Below are positions 8,833 to 14,121 of a stretch of 14,143 bases of DNA, piece after piece. The notes below the pieces were generated by a model. It did no database searches. It was not told the DNA's origin and saw only the letters and a program-made list of their open reading frames with translations. Numbering within the stretch: position 1 is the stretch's first letter; each line of letters starts with the position of its first letter. The DNA comes from an uncultured Selenomonadales bacterium (GTDB taxonomy: Bacteria; Bacillota; Negativicutes; Selenomonadales; Selenomonadaceae): positions 1 through 14,143 of the forward strand of contig CAMVIO010000028.1 of assembly GCA_947167555.1 (NCBI GenBank), given 5' to 3'. A program made the position numbers and the translations under genes.

Positions 8833-8862
8833 ATTATATGCCCTCAACCTCATCAACGTCAA
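8833..8862 (-). promoter_or_regulatory. Sigma-70-type promoter of cysE
   Basis: On the minus strand TTGACG (8862-8857) and TATAAT (8838-8833) are separated by 18 bp, near consensus. The -10 is 31 bp upstream of the ATG, leaving a short leader with no evident riboswitch or T-box. It lies in the divergent gap shared with the glycosylase gene. Confidence 0.75.
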
Positions 8863-8890
8863 CGGAAAAGAAAATACGGCATGCAAAATA

Positions 8891-8899
8891 TGATATACT
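8891..8899 (+). promoter_or_regulatory. Extended -10 promoter of the deoxyinosine glycosylase gene
   Basis: TGATATACT fits the TG-n-TATAAT extended -10 pattern with one base off. No convincing -35 lies 16-18 bp upstream, which is typical of extended -10 promoters. GGAGG (8913-8917) and the ATG at 8926 follow at proper distances. Confidence 0.6.
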
Positions 8900-8925
8900 G
8901 GAATAAATCTGAGGAGGGACGTTTT

Positions 8926-9435
8926 ATGGAAAAAGAAAATACGCACTGCGTCGGCCTGTCTCCCAGCGTAGATCAACGATCCGAGATCCTGGTCCTCGGC
9001 TCCATGCCCGGCGCAGTTTCCCTTGCAGCTCAGGAATATTACGCCCATCCGTCCAATCGCTTTTGGCCGCTGATGGCGCGTCTCTTGGACGAACCGGAAG
9101 TTCCTACGGATTACCCGAAACGTCTCGATATGCTGCTGCGCCATCATATAGCTCTTTGGGACGCCATTGACACTTGCGACCGGGTCGGCAGCCTTGATTC
9201 CGATATCCGAAACGCAAAGGCCAACGACTTCACCGCATTCCTGAAAAAATGGCCGTCCATCCGCACCATCGGGCTAAATGGCGGCAAAGCATACGCAACA
9301 TTTGCAAAATCAAATCAGCCGCTTCTGTCTCGCCCCGACCTGCGCATCCTGAAGCTCCCATCCACCAGCCCCGCAAACGCGAGATGGCGCATGGAGAATC
9401 TTTTCGACGCATGGCGCGTCCTGCTTCGGGCTTGA
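8926..9435 (+). CDS. DNA-deoxyinosine (hypoxanthine-DNA) glycosylase, UDG superfamily
   Basis: The product is a base-excision repair enzyme predicted to cleave hypoxanthine (deaminated adenine) from DNA. It is 169 aa from the ATG at 8926, which has GGAGG 8 nt upstream; an earlier in-frame ATG at 8881 precedes the promoter -10 and is rejected. The family signature is clear: VLGSMPG (23-29), then SLAAQEYYAHPSNRFWPLM (32-50) with N44 in the region of the family's catalytic Asn, and the C-terminal LPSTSPANARW (~144-154). These match the hypoxanthine-DNA glycosylase group (UDG family 6) rather than classical Mug or Ung; recognition is from memory of the motifs. The gene is monocistronic, diverges from cysE and has a probable terminator after it. 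Confidence 0.85.
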   Translation: MEKENTHCVGLSPSVDQRSEILVLGSMPGAVSLAAQEYYAHPSNRFWPLMARLLDEPEVPTDYPKRLDMLLRHHIALWDAIDTCDRVGSLDSDIRNAKANDFTAFLKKWPSIRTIGLNGGKAYATFAKSNQPLLSRPDLRILKLPSTSPANARWRMENLFDAWRVLLRA

Positions 9436-9462
9436 CTCCCATGTTTCCACAAAATGTCCTAT

Positions 9463-9516
9463 GCCGAAAGCCCTAATGTTGTTTTCTTTCAGAAAATAAT
9501 GGGAAATCGGCTTTTA
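9463..9516 (+). terminator. Probable interrupted-stem terminator of the glycosylase gene
   Basis: GCCGA (9463-9467) pairs with TCGGC (9507-9511), CCC (9471-9473) with GGG (9501-9503), and TTTTCT (9482-9487) with AGAAAA (9491-9496) around a 3-nt loop. TTTTATT follows the outer arm. The stem has internal loops, so efficiency is uncertain. Its T-run overlaps the weak -35 of the next promoter. Confidence 0.5.
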
Positions 9517-9541
9517 TTGTGAATGCTACCTATGATATAAT
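9513..9541 (+). promoter_or_regulatory. Promoter of the HD-GYP gene (extended -10)
   Basis: TGATATAAT (9533-9541) is a perfect extended -10. A weak TTTATT (9513-9518) lies 17 bp upstream. The transcript would start about 40 nt before the TTG start codon and carries AAGGAGG (9572-9578). Confidence 0.75.
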
Positions 9542-9585
9542 ACATAAAGATATTGGCGACTTGTTGCCTAAAAGGAGGAATTACT

Positions 9586-10653
9586 TTGCGATCTATTCCT
9601 GTAGAAGAGCTTCAACCCGGCATGATCCTCGCTCGCTCCATTATCAACGACGAGATGATGGTCATCCTTTCCGAGGGTACGCTCCTCTCCAAAGCGCATA
9701 TCACACGCCTTGCTTTTCTCGATATACCGTTAGTCTATGTCAAGGACGAATATGAACTGAGCGAAGCGTTCCAAAACGTATCGGCACTCTTCGACAACGG
9801 CAGCGCTTTCGTTTCCGAGTACAAGGACGTCATCCATGAAGCGCGCTCTATTTTTGAAGAAGCCAAGAGCAGCGGCAAAGCGCCGGTCGAGAAATCAAAG
9901 GAAGTCATCAAGGATACGATCGCTCCGATGGCGAAAGAAAGCGGCGTCATGGACTACCTTCTCGAAGTCAACCATCTTGCCGCCGACGTCTACAATCACT
10001 CAGTGCGCGTCTCTATTCTCGCGGGTGTTCTCGCGAAATGGATGCACTTGCCAAAAAAAGAATCGCAGGATGTCATTCTCGCGGGCTTCTTGCATGACAT
10101 CGGGAAAACGAAATTCCCGGAGCGTCTGCTTGACAAGCGCGTGGAGACATTGACCGAGGACGAGCGCGAAGCCTATGAACAGCATACGATTGACGGGCAA
10201 ATGATTCTTTCCGCGAGCCCGGATCTTCCGGAAGGTGTAAAACGCGCGGCGCTCCAGCATCATGAAGCTATGGACGGGAGTGGATTCCCGTTCGGCATCA
10301 GCGGAAACGATATCCATCTCTTCGCGCGCATGATTGCGTTGGCCGATATGTACGACAACATCACAACGGAACGCGAAGGCTTCCGCAAGGAAACGCCCTT
10401 CGCCGCCATCGACAAGATTACGGCGGAAATGTACACGAAGCTTGATCCAACAGTCTGCGTCCCGTTCCTGACCAACCTTAAGGATTCCTTCCTCGGCTCG
10501 CGCGTCTATCTTTCCAATGGCCTCTCCGGCACGATCGTGCATTACGCAAACGATTACGCGGCACGCCCACTGATTCGCGTTATGGATACCGAACTTCTCG
10601 ACCTGAACCAGTTCCCTGACGTCCAGATCGTAGAGTACAACCCGAAAGACTAA
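9586..10653 (+). CDS. HD-GYP domain protein, probable cyclic-di-GMP phosphodiesterase
   Basis: HD-GYP proteins hydrolyse cyclic-di-GMP, and some act on related dinucleotides. The start is a TTG at 9586, 7 nt after GGAGG, giving 355 aa (MRSIPVEELQPGM). An upstream in-frame TTG at 9553 would precede the ribosome site. The first ~55 residues resemble the small N-terminal domain common in these proteins (LQPGMILARSI, then LSEGTLLSKAHI). The HD-GYP domain spans ~125-290: H138 in NHSVR, HDIGK with H170 and D171, and HHEAMDGSGFP from H225. Here the GYP triad reads GFP, a known variation. DMYDNIT follows near 252. A C-terminal ~50-residue beta-rich part (YLSNGLSGTIVHY onward) ends the protein. No signal peptide, membrane helix or receiver domain is seen, so it is cytosolic with an unidentified input. 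It stands alone between a promoter and a strong terminator. Confidence 0.9.
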   Translation: MRSIPVEELQPGMILARSIINDEMMVILSEGTLLSKAHITRLAFLDIPLVYVKDEYELSEAFQNVSALFDNGSAFVSEYKDVIHEARSIFEEAKSSGKAPVEKSKEVIKDTIAPMAKESGVMDYLLEVNHLAADVYNHSVRVSILAGVLAKWMHLPKKESQDVILAGFLHDIGKTKFPERLLDKRVETLTEDEREAYEQHTIDGQMILSASPDLPEGVKRAALQHHEAMDGSGFPFGISGNDIHLFARMIALADMYDNITTEREGFRKETPFAAIDKITAEMYTKLDPTVCVPFLTNLKDSFLGSRVYLSNGLSGTIVHYANDYAARPLIRVMDTELLDLNQFPDVQIVEYNPKD

Positions 10654-10663
10654 CAACCCCGAT

Positions 10664-10708
10664 ACATAAAATATCCCGATACGAGGTTCGTATCGGGATA
10701 TTTTATGT
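10664..10708. terminator. Strong 21-bp hairpin terminator after the HD-GYP gene
   Basis: A perfect 21-bp inverted repeat (10664-10684 with 10688-10708) has a 3-nt GGT loop. The core is TCCCGATACGA and the flanks are A-rich then T-rich (ATATTTTATGT), so U-rich tracts follow in either direction. It lies 10 nt after the stop codon at 10653 and could also back up the hup terminator from the other side. Confidence 0.85.
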
Positions 10709-10713
10709 GGTGC

Positions 10714-10744
10714 AAAAACAAGACCGTCGCTCAAGCGACGGTCT
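10714..10744 (-). terminator. Intrinsic terminator of hup
   Basis: In the minus-strand sense AGACCGTCGC pairs perfectly with GCGACGGTCT (10744-10735 with 10730-10721) around a TTGA loop and is followed by TGTTTTT. It is 17 nt after the hup stop codon. Confidence 0.92.
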
Positions 10745-10761
10745 CGTCTCTTTCGGGCTTC

Positions 10762-11082
10762 TTATTTCTTCTTCTTGGCAGCCTTCTTCGCGGCTACAGC
10801 CTTCTTGACGCTGTTGATGAACTCTTTGAACGCCGGGCTGGCCTTGAAGGTCGGCAACTTCGCCGCAGCAATCTTGATCGCCTCGCCAGTCTGCGGGTTG
10901 CGGCCCGTACGAGCTGCGCGATTGGAAACCTTGAACGTGCCGAAGCCGAGGAACGGAACCGTGTCGCCCTTCTTCAACGCATCCTTGATGACCTCATGGG
11001 CAGCCGCAACTACGGCCTGCGCCTCTTTCTGGGAAACCCCAGCCTTTGCGGCGGTTGCTTTGATAAAATCTGCCTTCTTCAA
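10762..11082 (-). CDS. hup: HU-family DNA-binding protein with Lys/Ala-rich C-terminal tail
   Basis: HU is a small dimeric nucleoid protein that bends and compacts DNA. The protein is 106 aa against about 90 for typical HU. The body follows the family closely: two N-terminal helices (KKADFIKATAAKAGVS), FLGFGTFKV (44-52), and the minor-groove arm with the signature GRNPQTGEAIKIAA (60-73), then the C-terminal helix. The extra segment 91-106 (SVKKAVAAKKAAKKKK) is almost only Lys and Ala, like the basic tails of some actinobacterial HU proteins and histone H1. Initiation is at TTG (11082), 7 nt after an AGAGGG site; no in-frame ATG lies nearby in the conserved frame. It has its own extended -10 promoter and terminator, so it is monocistronic and diverges from typA. 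Confidence 0.95.
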   Translation of the reverse strand: MKKADFIKATAAKAGVSQKEAQAVVAAAHEVIKDALKKGDTVPFLGFGTFKVSNRAARTGRNPQTGEAIKIAAAKLPTFKASPAFKEFINSVKKAVAAKKAAKKKK

Positions 11083-11133
11083 GAAAATACCCTCTTTCTT
11101 TTAATGTTCGGCATAAATTGCCTTGTTGCGTGC

Positions 11134-11142
11134 ATTATAACA
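11134..11142 (-). promoter_or_regulatory. Extended -10 promoter of hup
   Basis: On the minus strand TGTTATAAT (11142-11134) is a perfect TG-n-TATAAT. The -35 position is weak (TATGCA at 17 bp). Long A/T tracts upstream (11166-11229) could act as an UP element, which would fit a highly expressed nucleoid protein. The leader is about 45 nt. Confidence 0.7.
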
Positions 11143-11165
11143 CACAGAATCTGCTTTGCATATAG

Positions 11166-11229
11166 GTTTTTGCAGATTTTTTTTATTTTTTTCCCGAAAA
11201 CACGGGTCTTTTTTCAAAAAAACCGTTTT
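11166..11229. other. A/T-tract region with small hairpins in the hup-typA gap
   Basis: This part of the 289-bp divergent gap has runs of T (up to eight) and A (seven). CCCG (11193-11196) can pair with CGGG (11203-11206), followed by TCTTTTTT. Alternatively AAAAC, GG and TTTTTT pair with AAAAAA, CC and GTTTT across 11197-11229. It looks like curved or UP-element DNA, or a remnant terminator; no gene is visible in it. Confidence 0.4.
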
Positions 11230-11284
11230 CAGCACAGAATTGCCGCCGATTTGCATTCAATTGTCGTAATCAAAAACAGATTTC

Positions 11285-11313
11285 TTGACACATACGGACG
11301 ATTATAATAATAT
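11285..11313 (+). promoter_or_regulatory. Promoter of typA
   Basis: A consensus TTGACA (11285-11290) lies 17 bp before TAATAT (11308-11313, four of six to consensus). A nearby TATAAT (11303-11308) is only 12 bp from the -35 and so is unlikely to pair with it. The leader of about 50 nt carries AGGAGG (11353-11358). Confidence 0.7.
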
Positions 11314-11371
11314 GTTAGGGCTGAATTTTACCGTTTATATTGAAAGAAATACAGGAGGCAATCGAAACAGC

Positions 11372-13201
11372 ATGAGCACGAACGAAAAACTGAGGAATGT
11401 GGCAATTATCGCGCATGTCGACCACGGCAAGACGACATTGGTGGACGCGATGCTGAAGCAGAGCCACGTATTCCGCGTCAACGAGCAGGTCGCGGAGCGC
11501 GTGATGGATTCGGGAGATATCGAGCGCGAGCGCGGCATCACGATCCTCTCGAAACATACGGCGGTCATGTATAAGGATATAAAAATCAATATTGTTGACA
11601 CGCCGGGCCACGCGGACTTCGGCGGCGAGGTCGAGCGCGTGCTGAATCTCGTCGACGGCGTGCTTTTACTCGTGGACGCCTTCGAGGGACCGATGCCGCA
11701 GACGAAATATGTGCTTCGCAAAGCATTGGAGCAAAAATTGAAGCCCATCGTCGTCATCAATAAGATCGATCGCCCCGACCAGCGCGTAGACGACGTGTAC
11801 GATGAAGTACTGGAGCTTTTCATGGAACTCGGCGCAGACGACGACCAGCTTGAATTCCCTGTTGTATACTGCGCTGCCCGCGACGGCATTGCGAAACTCG
11901 AAATGGGTGACTCCAGCGACAATCTCGTGCCTCTGATGGATACCATCATAAAGGAAATCCCCGCGCCAAAAGGCAACGAGGACGGTCCGCTGCAGCTGAT
12001 GGTAACGACGCTCGACGCCGACGAATACGTAGGCAAGGTCGCTATCGGTCGCGTAATGCGCGGCGCTGCAAAGCCTAACCAAAACGTGGTATTGCTTGGC
12101 GGCGACGGCGAAACGAAGGCAAAGATTGCCAAAGTGTTCGTTTATCAGGGATTGAAACGCGTGGAAACGGAAAAAGCAGGCATCGGCGAGATTGTCGCGC
12201 TGACGGGTCTCGGCGACGTCCGCATCGGCCAGACCGTGGCCGACGCGGAGAACCCCGAGGCGCTGCCCACCATCAATATCGACGAGCCGACCCTTTCGAT
12301 GACCTTCGGCGTCAACACCAGCCCCTTCGCTGGACGCGAAGGCCAATTTGTCACATCGCGCCATATCCGCGACCGTCTGTTCAAGGAAGTGGAGACGAAC
12401 GTGGCGCTCCGCGTCGAGGAAACGGACTCGGCGGACACATTCAAGGTCTCTGGCCGCGGTGAGCTGCATCTCTCGATCTTAATCGAAACGATGCGCCGCG
12501 AAGGGTATGAGCTGCAGGTAGGCAAGCCGGAGGTCATTTACAAGACTATCAACGGGCAAAAATGCGAGCCGATGGAAAACCTGACCGTCGAAGTGCCTCA
12601 AGAATATATGGGCACGGTCATGGAGCTTCTCGGCAAGCGCAAGGCCGAGCTTTCCAATATGAACGAAGGCAACGGCTATATGCGCATGGAATTCATCATT
12701 CCGGCGCGCGGGCTAATTGGCTTCCGCTCGGAGCTTCTGACCAGCACGAAAGGCAACGGCATCATGAGTCATATTTTCCACGGTTACGCACCATACAAGG
12801 GCGATATGGAGGGCCGTGAGCACGGCTCCCTCGTCGCTTTCGAGCAGGGCGAGACGACGGGCTACGGCATCTATACTTTGCAGGACCGCGGCACGATGTT
12901 CATCTCACCGGGGCAAATGGTCTACGAGGGCATGATTGTCGGAGAGAACTCCCGCGAGCTCGATATCGACATCAACCCCTGCAAGCAGAAGCACGTATCA
13001 AATATGCGCACGTCTTCCTCCGACGAGGCAATCCGGCTGACGCCGCCGCGTATCCTGAGCCTGGAACAAGCTTTGGAGTATATCAAAGAAGACGAGCTGG
13101 TCGAAGTCACGCCGCAAAACGTACGTCTCCGCAAGGCCGTCCTCGATCACACGACGCGCGGCAGGACGCGGAAGAATGCGGTTAAGGCGGCGCGGGCGTA
13201 A
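11372..13201 (+). CDS. typA: TypA/BipA, ribosome-associated translational GTPase
   Basis: TypA (BipA) is a translation-factor GTPase related to EF-G and LepA that binds the ribosome and supports 50S assembly and growth under stress or cold. The protein is 609 aa, the usual length. GTPase motifs are G1 AHVDHGKT (14-21), the switch ERERGITI, G3 DTPGH (76-80) and G4 NKID (130-133). Domain II, the EF-G-like domains (FKVSGRGELHLSILIETMRREG) and the TypA-specific C-terminal domain follow, the last seen in HIFHGYAPYKGDM, GQMVYEGMIVGEN and the basic end LDHTTRGRTRKN. The ATG at 11372 is set by homology to MSTNEKLRNVAIIAHVDHG. Its AGGAGG site is 13 nt upstream, longer than the usual 6-9. An in-frame start at 11285 lies in the promoter and is rejected. 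Confidence 0.98.
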   Translation: MSTNEKLRNVAIIAHVDHGKTTLVDAMLKQSHVFRVNEQVAERVMDSGDIERERGITILSKHTAVMYKDIKINIVDTPGHADFGGEVERVLNLVDGVLLLVDAFEGPMPQTKYVLRKALEQKLKPIVVINKIDRPDQRVDDVYDEVLELFMELGADDDQLEFPVVYCAARDGIAKLEMGDSSDNLVPLMDTIIKEIPAPKGNEDGPLQLMVTTLDADEYVGKVAIGRVMRGAAKPNQNVVLLGGDGETKAKIAKVFVYQGLKRVETEKAGIGEIVALTGLGDVRIGQTVADAENPEALPTINIDEPTLSMTFGVNTSPFAGREGQFVTSRHIRDRLFKEVETNVALRVEETDSADTFKVSGRGELHLSILIETMRREGYELQVGKPEVIYKTINGQKCEPMENLTVEVPQEYMGTVMELLGKRKAELSNMNEGNGYMRMEFIIPARGLIGFRSELLTSTKGNGIMSHIFHGYAPYKGDMEGREHGSLVAFEQGETTGYGIYTLQDRGTMFISPGQMVYEGMIVGENSRELDIDINPCKQKHVSNMRTSSSDEAIRLTPPRILSLEQALEYIKEDELVEVTPQNVRLRKAVLDHTTRGRTRKNAVKAARA

Positions 13202-13332
13202 ACGTGTTTGAAGCCTTGCCGAGGGATTTTTTCGGCTGTCTAGGAAAAGGACTCGAAGACGTAGCAAAGCTACGTCGAGAGTCTTTTGACAACGACAGCC
13301 GGAAAAAGAACCGGCAGGGCTTCAGACACGTT
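13201..13332 (+). repeat. 132-bp nested palindromic element directly after typA
   Basis: This non-coding element begins at the last base of the typA stop codon and is almost entirely self-complementary. Outer 21-nt arms (13201-13221 and 13312-13332) match at 19 of 21 positions. Next, CGGCTGTC (13233-13240) pairs with GACAGCCG (13294-13301), flanked by a T-run facing an A-run. At the centre GACTC (13250-13254) pairs with GAGTC (13279-13283), and GACGTAGC (13258-13265) pairs with GCTACGTC (13269-13276) around an AAA loop. Both mismatches of the outer arms are U-G in the typA-sense RNA. Alternative short hairpins GCCGA/TCGGC and GCCGG/CCGGC share the same bases. No T-tract follows, so it is not a simple terminator. 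It may be a dispersed palindromic repeat (MITE or REP-like) or a 3'-end RNA stabiliser. Confidence 0.75.
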
Positions 13333-13390
13333 ACGATTGCGCCGCCTCGGCTGCAAAGGCGTAATTACTGATTGTGCCGACTTTGTGAAA

Positions 13391-13442
13391 TTCCTATGAA
13401 AAATTTCCCTTTATGGGAAAATTTTTCTTGCATCATAAGGAA
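13391..13442. terminator. Hairpin terminator upstream of sepF
   Basis: GAAAAATTTCCC (13398-13409) pairs with GGGAAAATTTTTC (13415-13427) with one bulged A and a TTTAT loop, so a T-run ends the stem in both directions. Outer arms TTCCTATGA (13391-13399) and TCATAAGGAA (13433-13442) extend the pairing with another bulge. It probably ends typA transcription, and its right side overlaps the sepF promoter. Confidence 0.7.
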
Positions 13443-13456
13443 AAATGAGGTATAGT
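13428..13456 (+). promoter_or_regulatory. Promoter of sepF
   Basis: TTGCAT (13428-13433) and TATAGT (13451-13456) are separated by 17 bp. The -35 lies at the foot of the preceding terminator stem. Transcription would start near 13463, about 165 nt before the sepF ATG. Confidence 0.6.
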
Positions 13457-13462
13457 GTAAAT

Positions 13463-13629
13463 TACCATAAATAGCAATACGGTTTTCTCTTGCTCGAATG
13501 GGGATTCGGGCATAGGCTTCGTGAAAGCCGGAAGCAATTCCGCGCTTTCCGGGATTGGGGAATCCTATGGAGCCAAAAGATTTAGGGGAAGTATCCAAGG
13601 GGAAAAAGGGCAGTGGAGGCGGAGTAATT
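13463..13629 (+). promoter_or_regulatory. Long structured 5' leader of sepF
   Basis: This stretch of about 165 nt has no convincing gene. It can fold into a 9-bp stem (13491-13499 with 13504-13512, one U-G) capped by GGGG; GGCTT/AAGCC (13515-13519 with 13525-13529); GGAA-GCAA-TTCC (13530-13541) with a GNRA loop; and GGATT-GGGG-AATCC (13552-13565). CATA (13511-13514) and TATG (13566-13569) can close a multi-stem junction around the last three. Downstream are further G-runs (13585-13588, 13599-13602, 13608-13610) before GGAGG (13615-13619) and the ATG. It matches no riboswitch class I can recognise by eye. A TTG at 13555 is in frame with sepF but lies inside the stem region. Confidence 0.55.
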
Positions 13630-14121
13630 ATGTGGGGATTGGACAAACTCAGCAGACTTATTGATCTCGGGGAAGAAGACGAATTCGAAGACGAGGAATT
13701 TGAGGAAATCGAATCCGAAGAAGAAAGCACGGAATTAAAAACGGCAACGGTTGGCGCTGCCCCTATCTCGACAGCGGCGAAGCAGAAGCTGTCCCATGAC
13801 GCGCCGCAGAAAACGGCGATAATGGATCGTCCAAAGCTGACGGTACATACGACAAAGACGCCTGAATTGGCGATGGAAATTCATGTGCCGTCGAATTTCG
13901 ACCAAGTCGCCCGCATCGCGGACGATTTGTTGGCGAATCGCGCGGCTGTCGTGAATTATGAGCGCGTGGATTTGCCGGAGCAGCGCAGGATCTGTGATTT
14001 CATCAACGGCGTTTCCTATGTGCTCGACTGCGAAGCGCGCCGCATTTCCGACATCATGGTATTATATGTTCCCAGCGGCGTCGACGTCTCGTCGGCCAAG
14101 CCGAAACCGGTTCGAAACTAA
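13630..14121 (+). CDS. sepF: SepF, FtsZ-ring membrane anchor
   Basis: SepF binds the FtsZ C-terminus and membrane lipid to tether and shape the division ring, acting beside or in place of FtsA. With the ATG at 13630 the protein is 163 aa. The N-terminus MWGLDKLSRLIDLG is a likely amphipathic membrane helix. Residues ~15-37 form a very acidic Glu/Asp linker, then a Thr/Ala/Pro-rich stretch to ~75. The SepF domain is ~75-155: EIHVPSNFDQVARIADDLL, AAVVNYERVD, RICDFINGVSYVLDC and DIMVLYVPSGVDV. GGAGG is 10 nt upstream. Starting at the TTG at 13555 would add 25 residues ahead of the helix, unlike the family, and is rejected. The usual preceding ylmE/yggS gene is absent, since typA lies upstream. 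Only 22 nt follow the stop, so any ylmG or DivIVA partner would be outside the window. Confidence 0.93.
   Translation: MWGLDKLSRLIDLGEEDEFEDEEFEEIESEEESTELKTATVGAAPISTAAKQKLSHDAPQKTAIMDRPKLTVHTTKTPELAMEIHVPSNFDQVARIADDLLANRAAVVNYERVDLPEQRRICDFINGVSYVLDCEARRISDIMVLYVPSGVDVSSAKPKPVRN

Noticed and set aside
7812..8906. Long open frame of 364 codons on the plus strand opposite cysE
   Set aside because: It covers a clear, family-matching cysE gene in antisense and its product resembles nothing coherent. It arises from codon-position base bias.
10705..11307. 200-codon plus-strand frame across hup and its promoter
   Set aside because: It runs antisense through hup and the AT-rich gap. The hydrophobic Phe/Ile-rich tail comes from the T tracts and is not a real membrane protein.
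11335..12469. 265- and 267-codon minus-strand frames opposite typA
   Set aside because: Antisense shadows of typA, rich in Ser/Thr or lacking any family pattern.
13201..13332. CRISPR repeat or attachment-site interpretation of the palindrome
   Set aside because: There are no regularly spaced direct repeats, no cas or integrase genes, and no tRNA beside it.
13555..13629. N-terminally extended SepF from the TTG at 13555 or the ATG at 13567
   Set aside because: The extension is Gly/Lys-rich, lacks a spaced ribosome site and would bury the membrane helix that begins SepF proteins.
13365..13730. 121-codon minus-strand Ser-rich frame over the sepF 5' region
   Set aside because: The Ser/Ser-Asn run is the antisense of the Glu/Asp-rich SepF linker codons.
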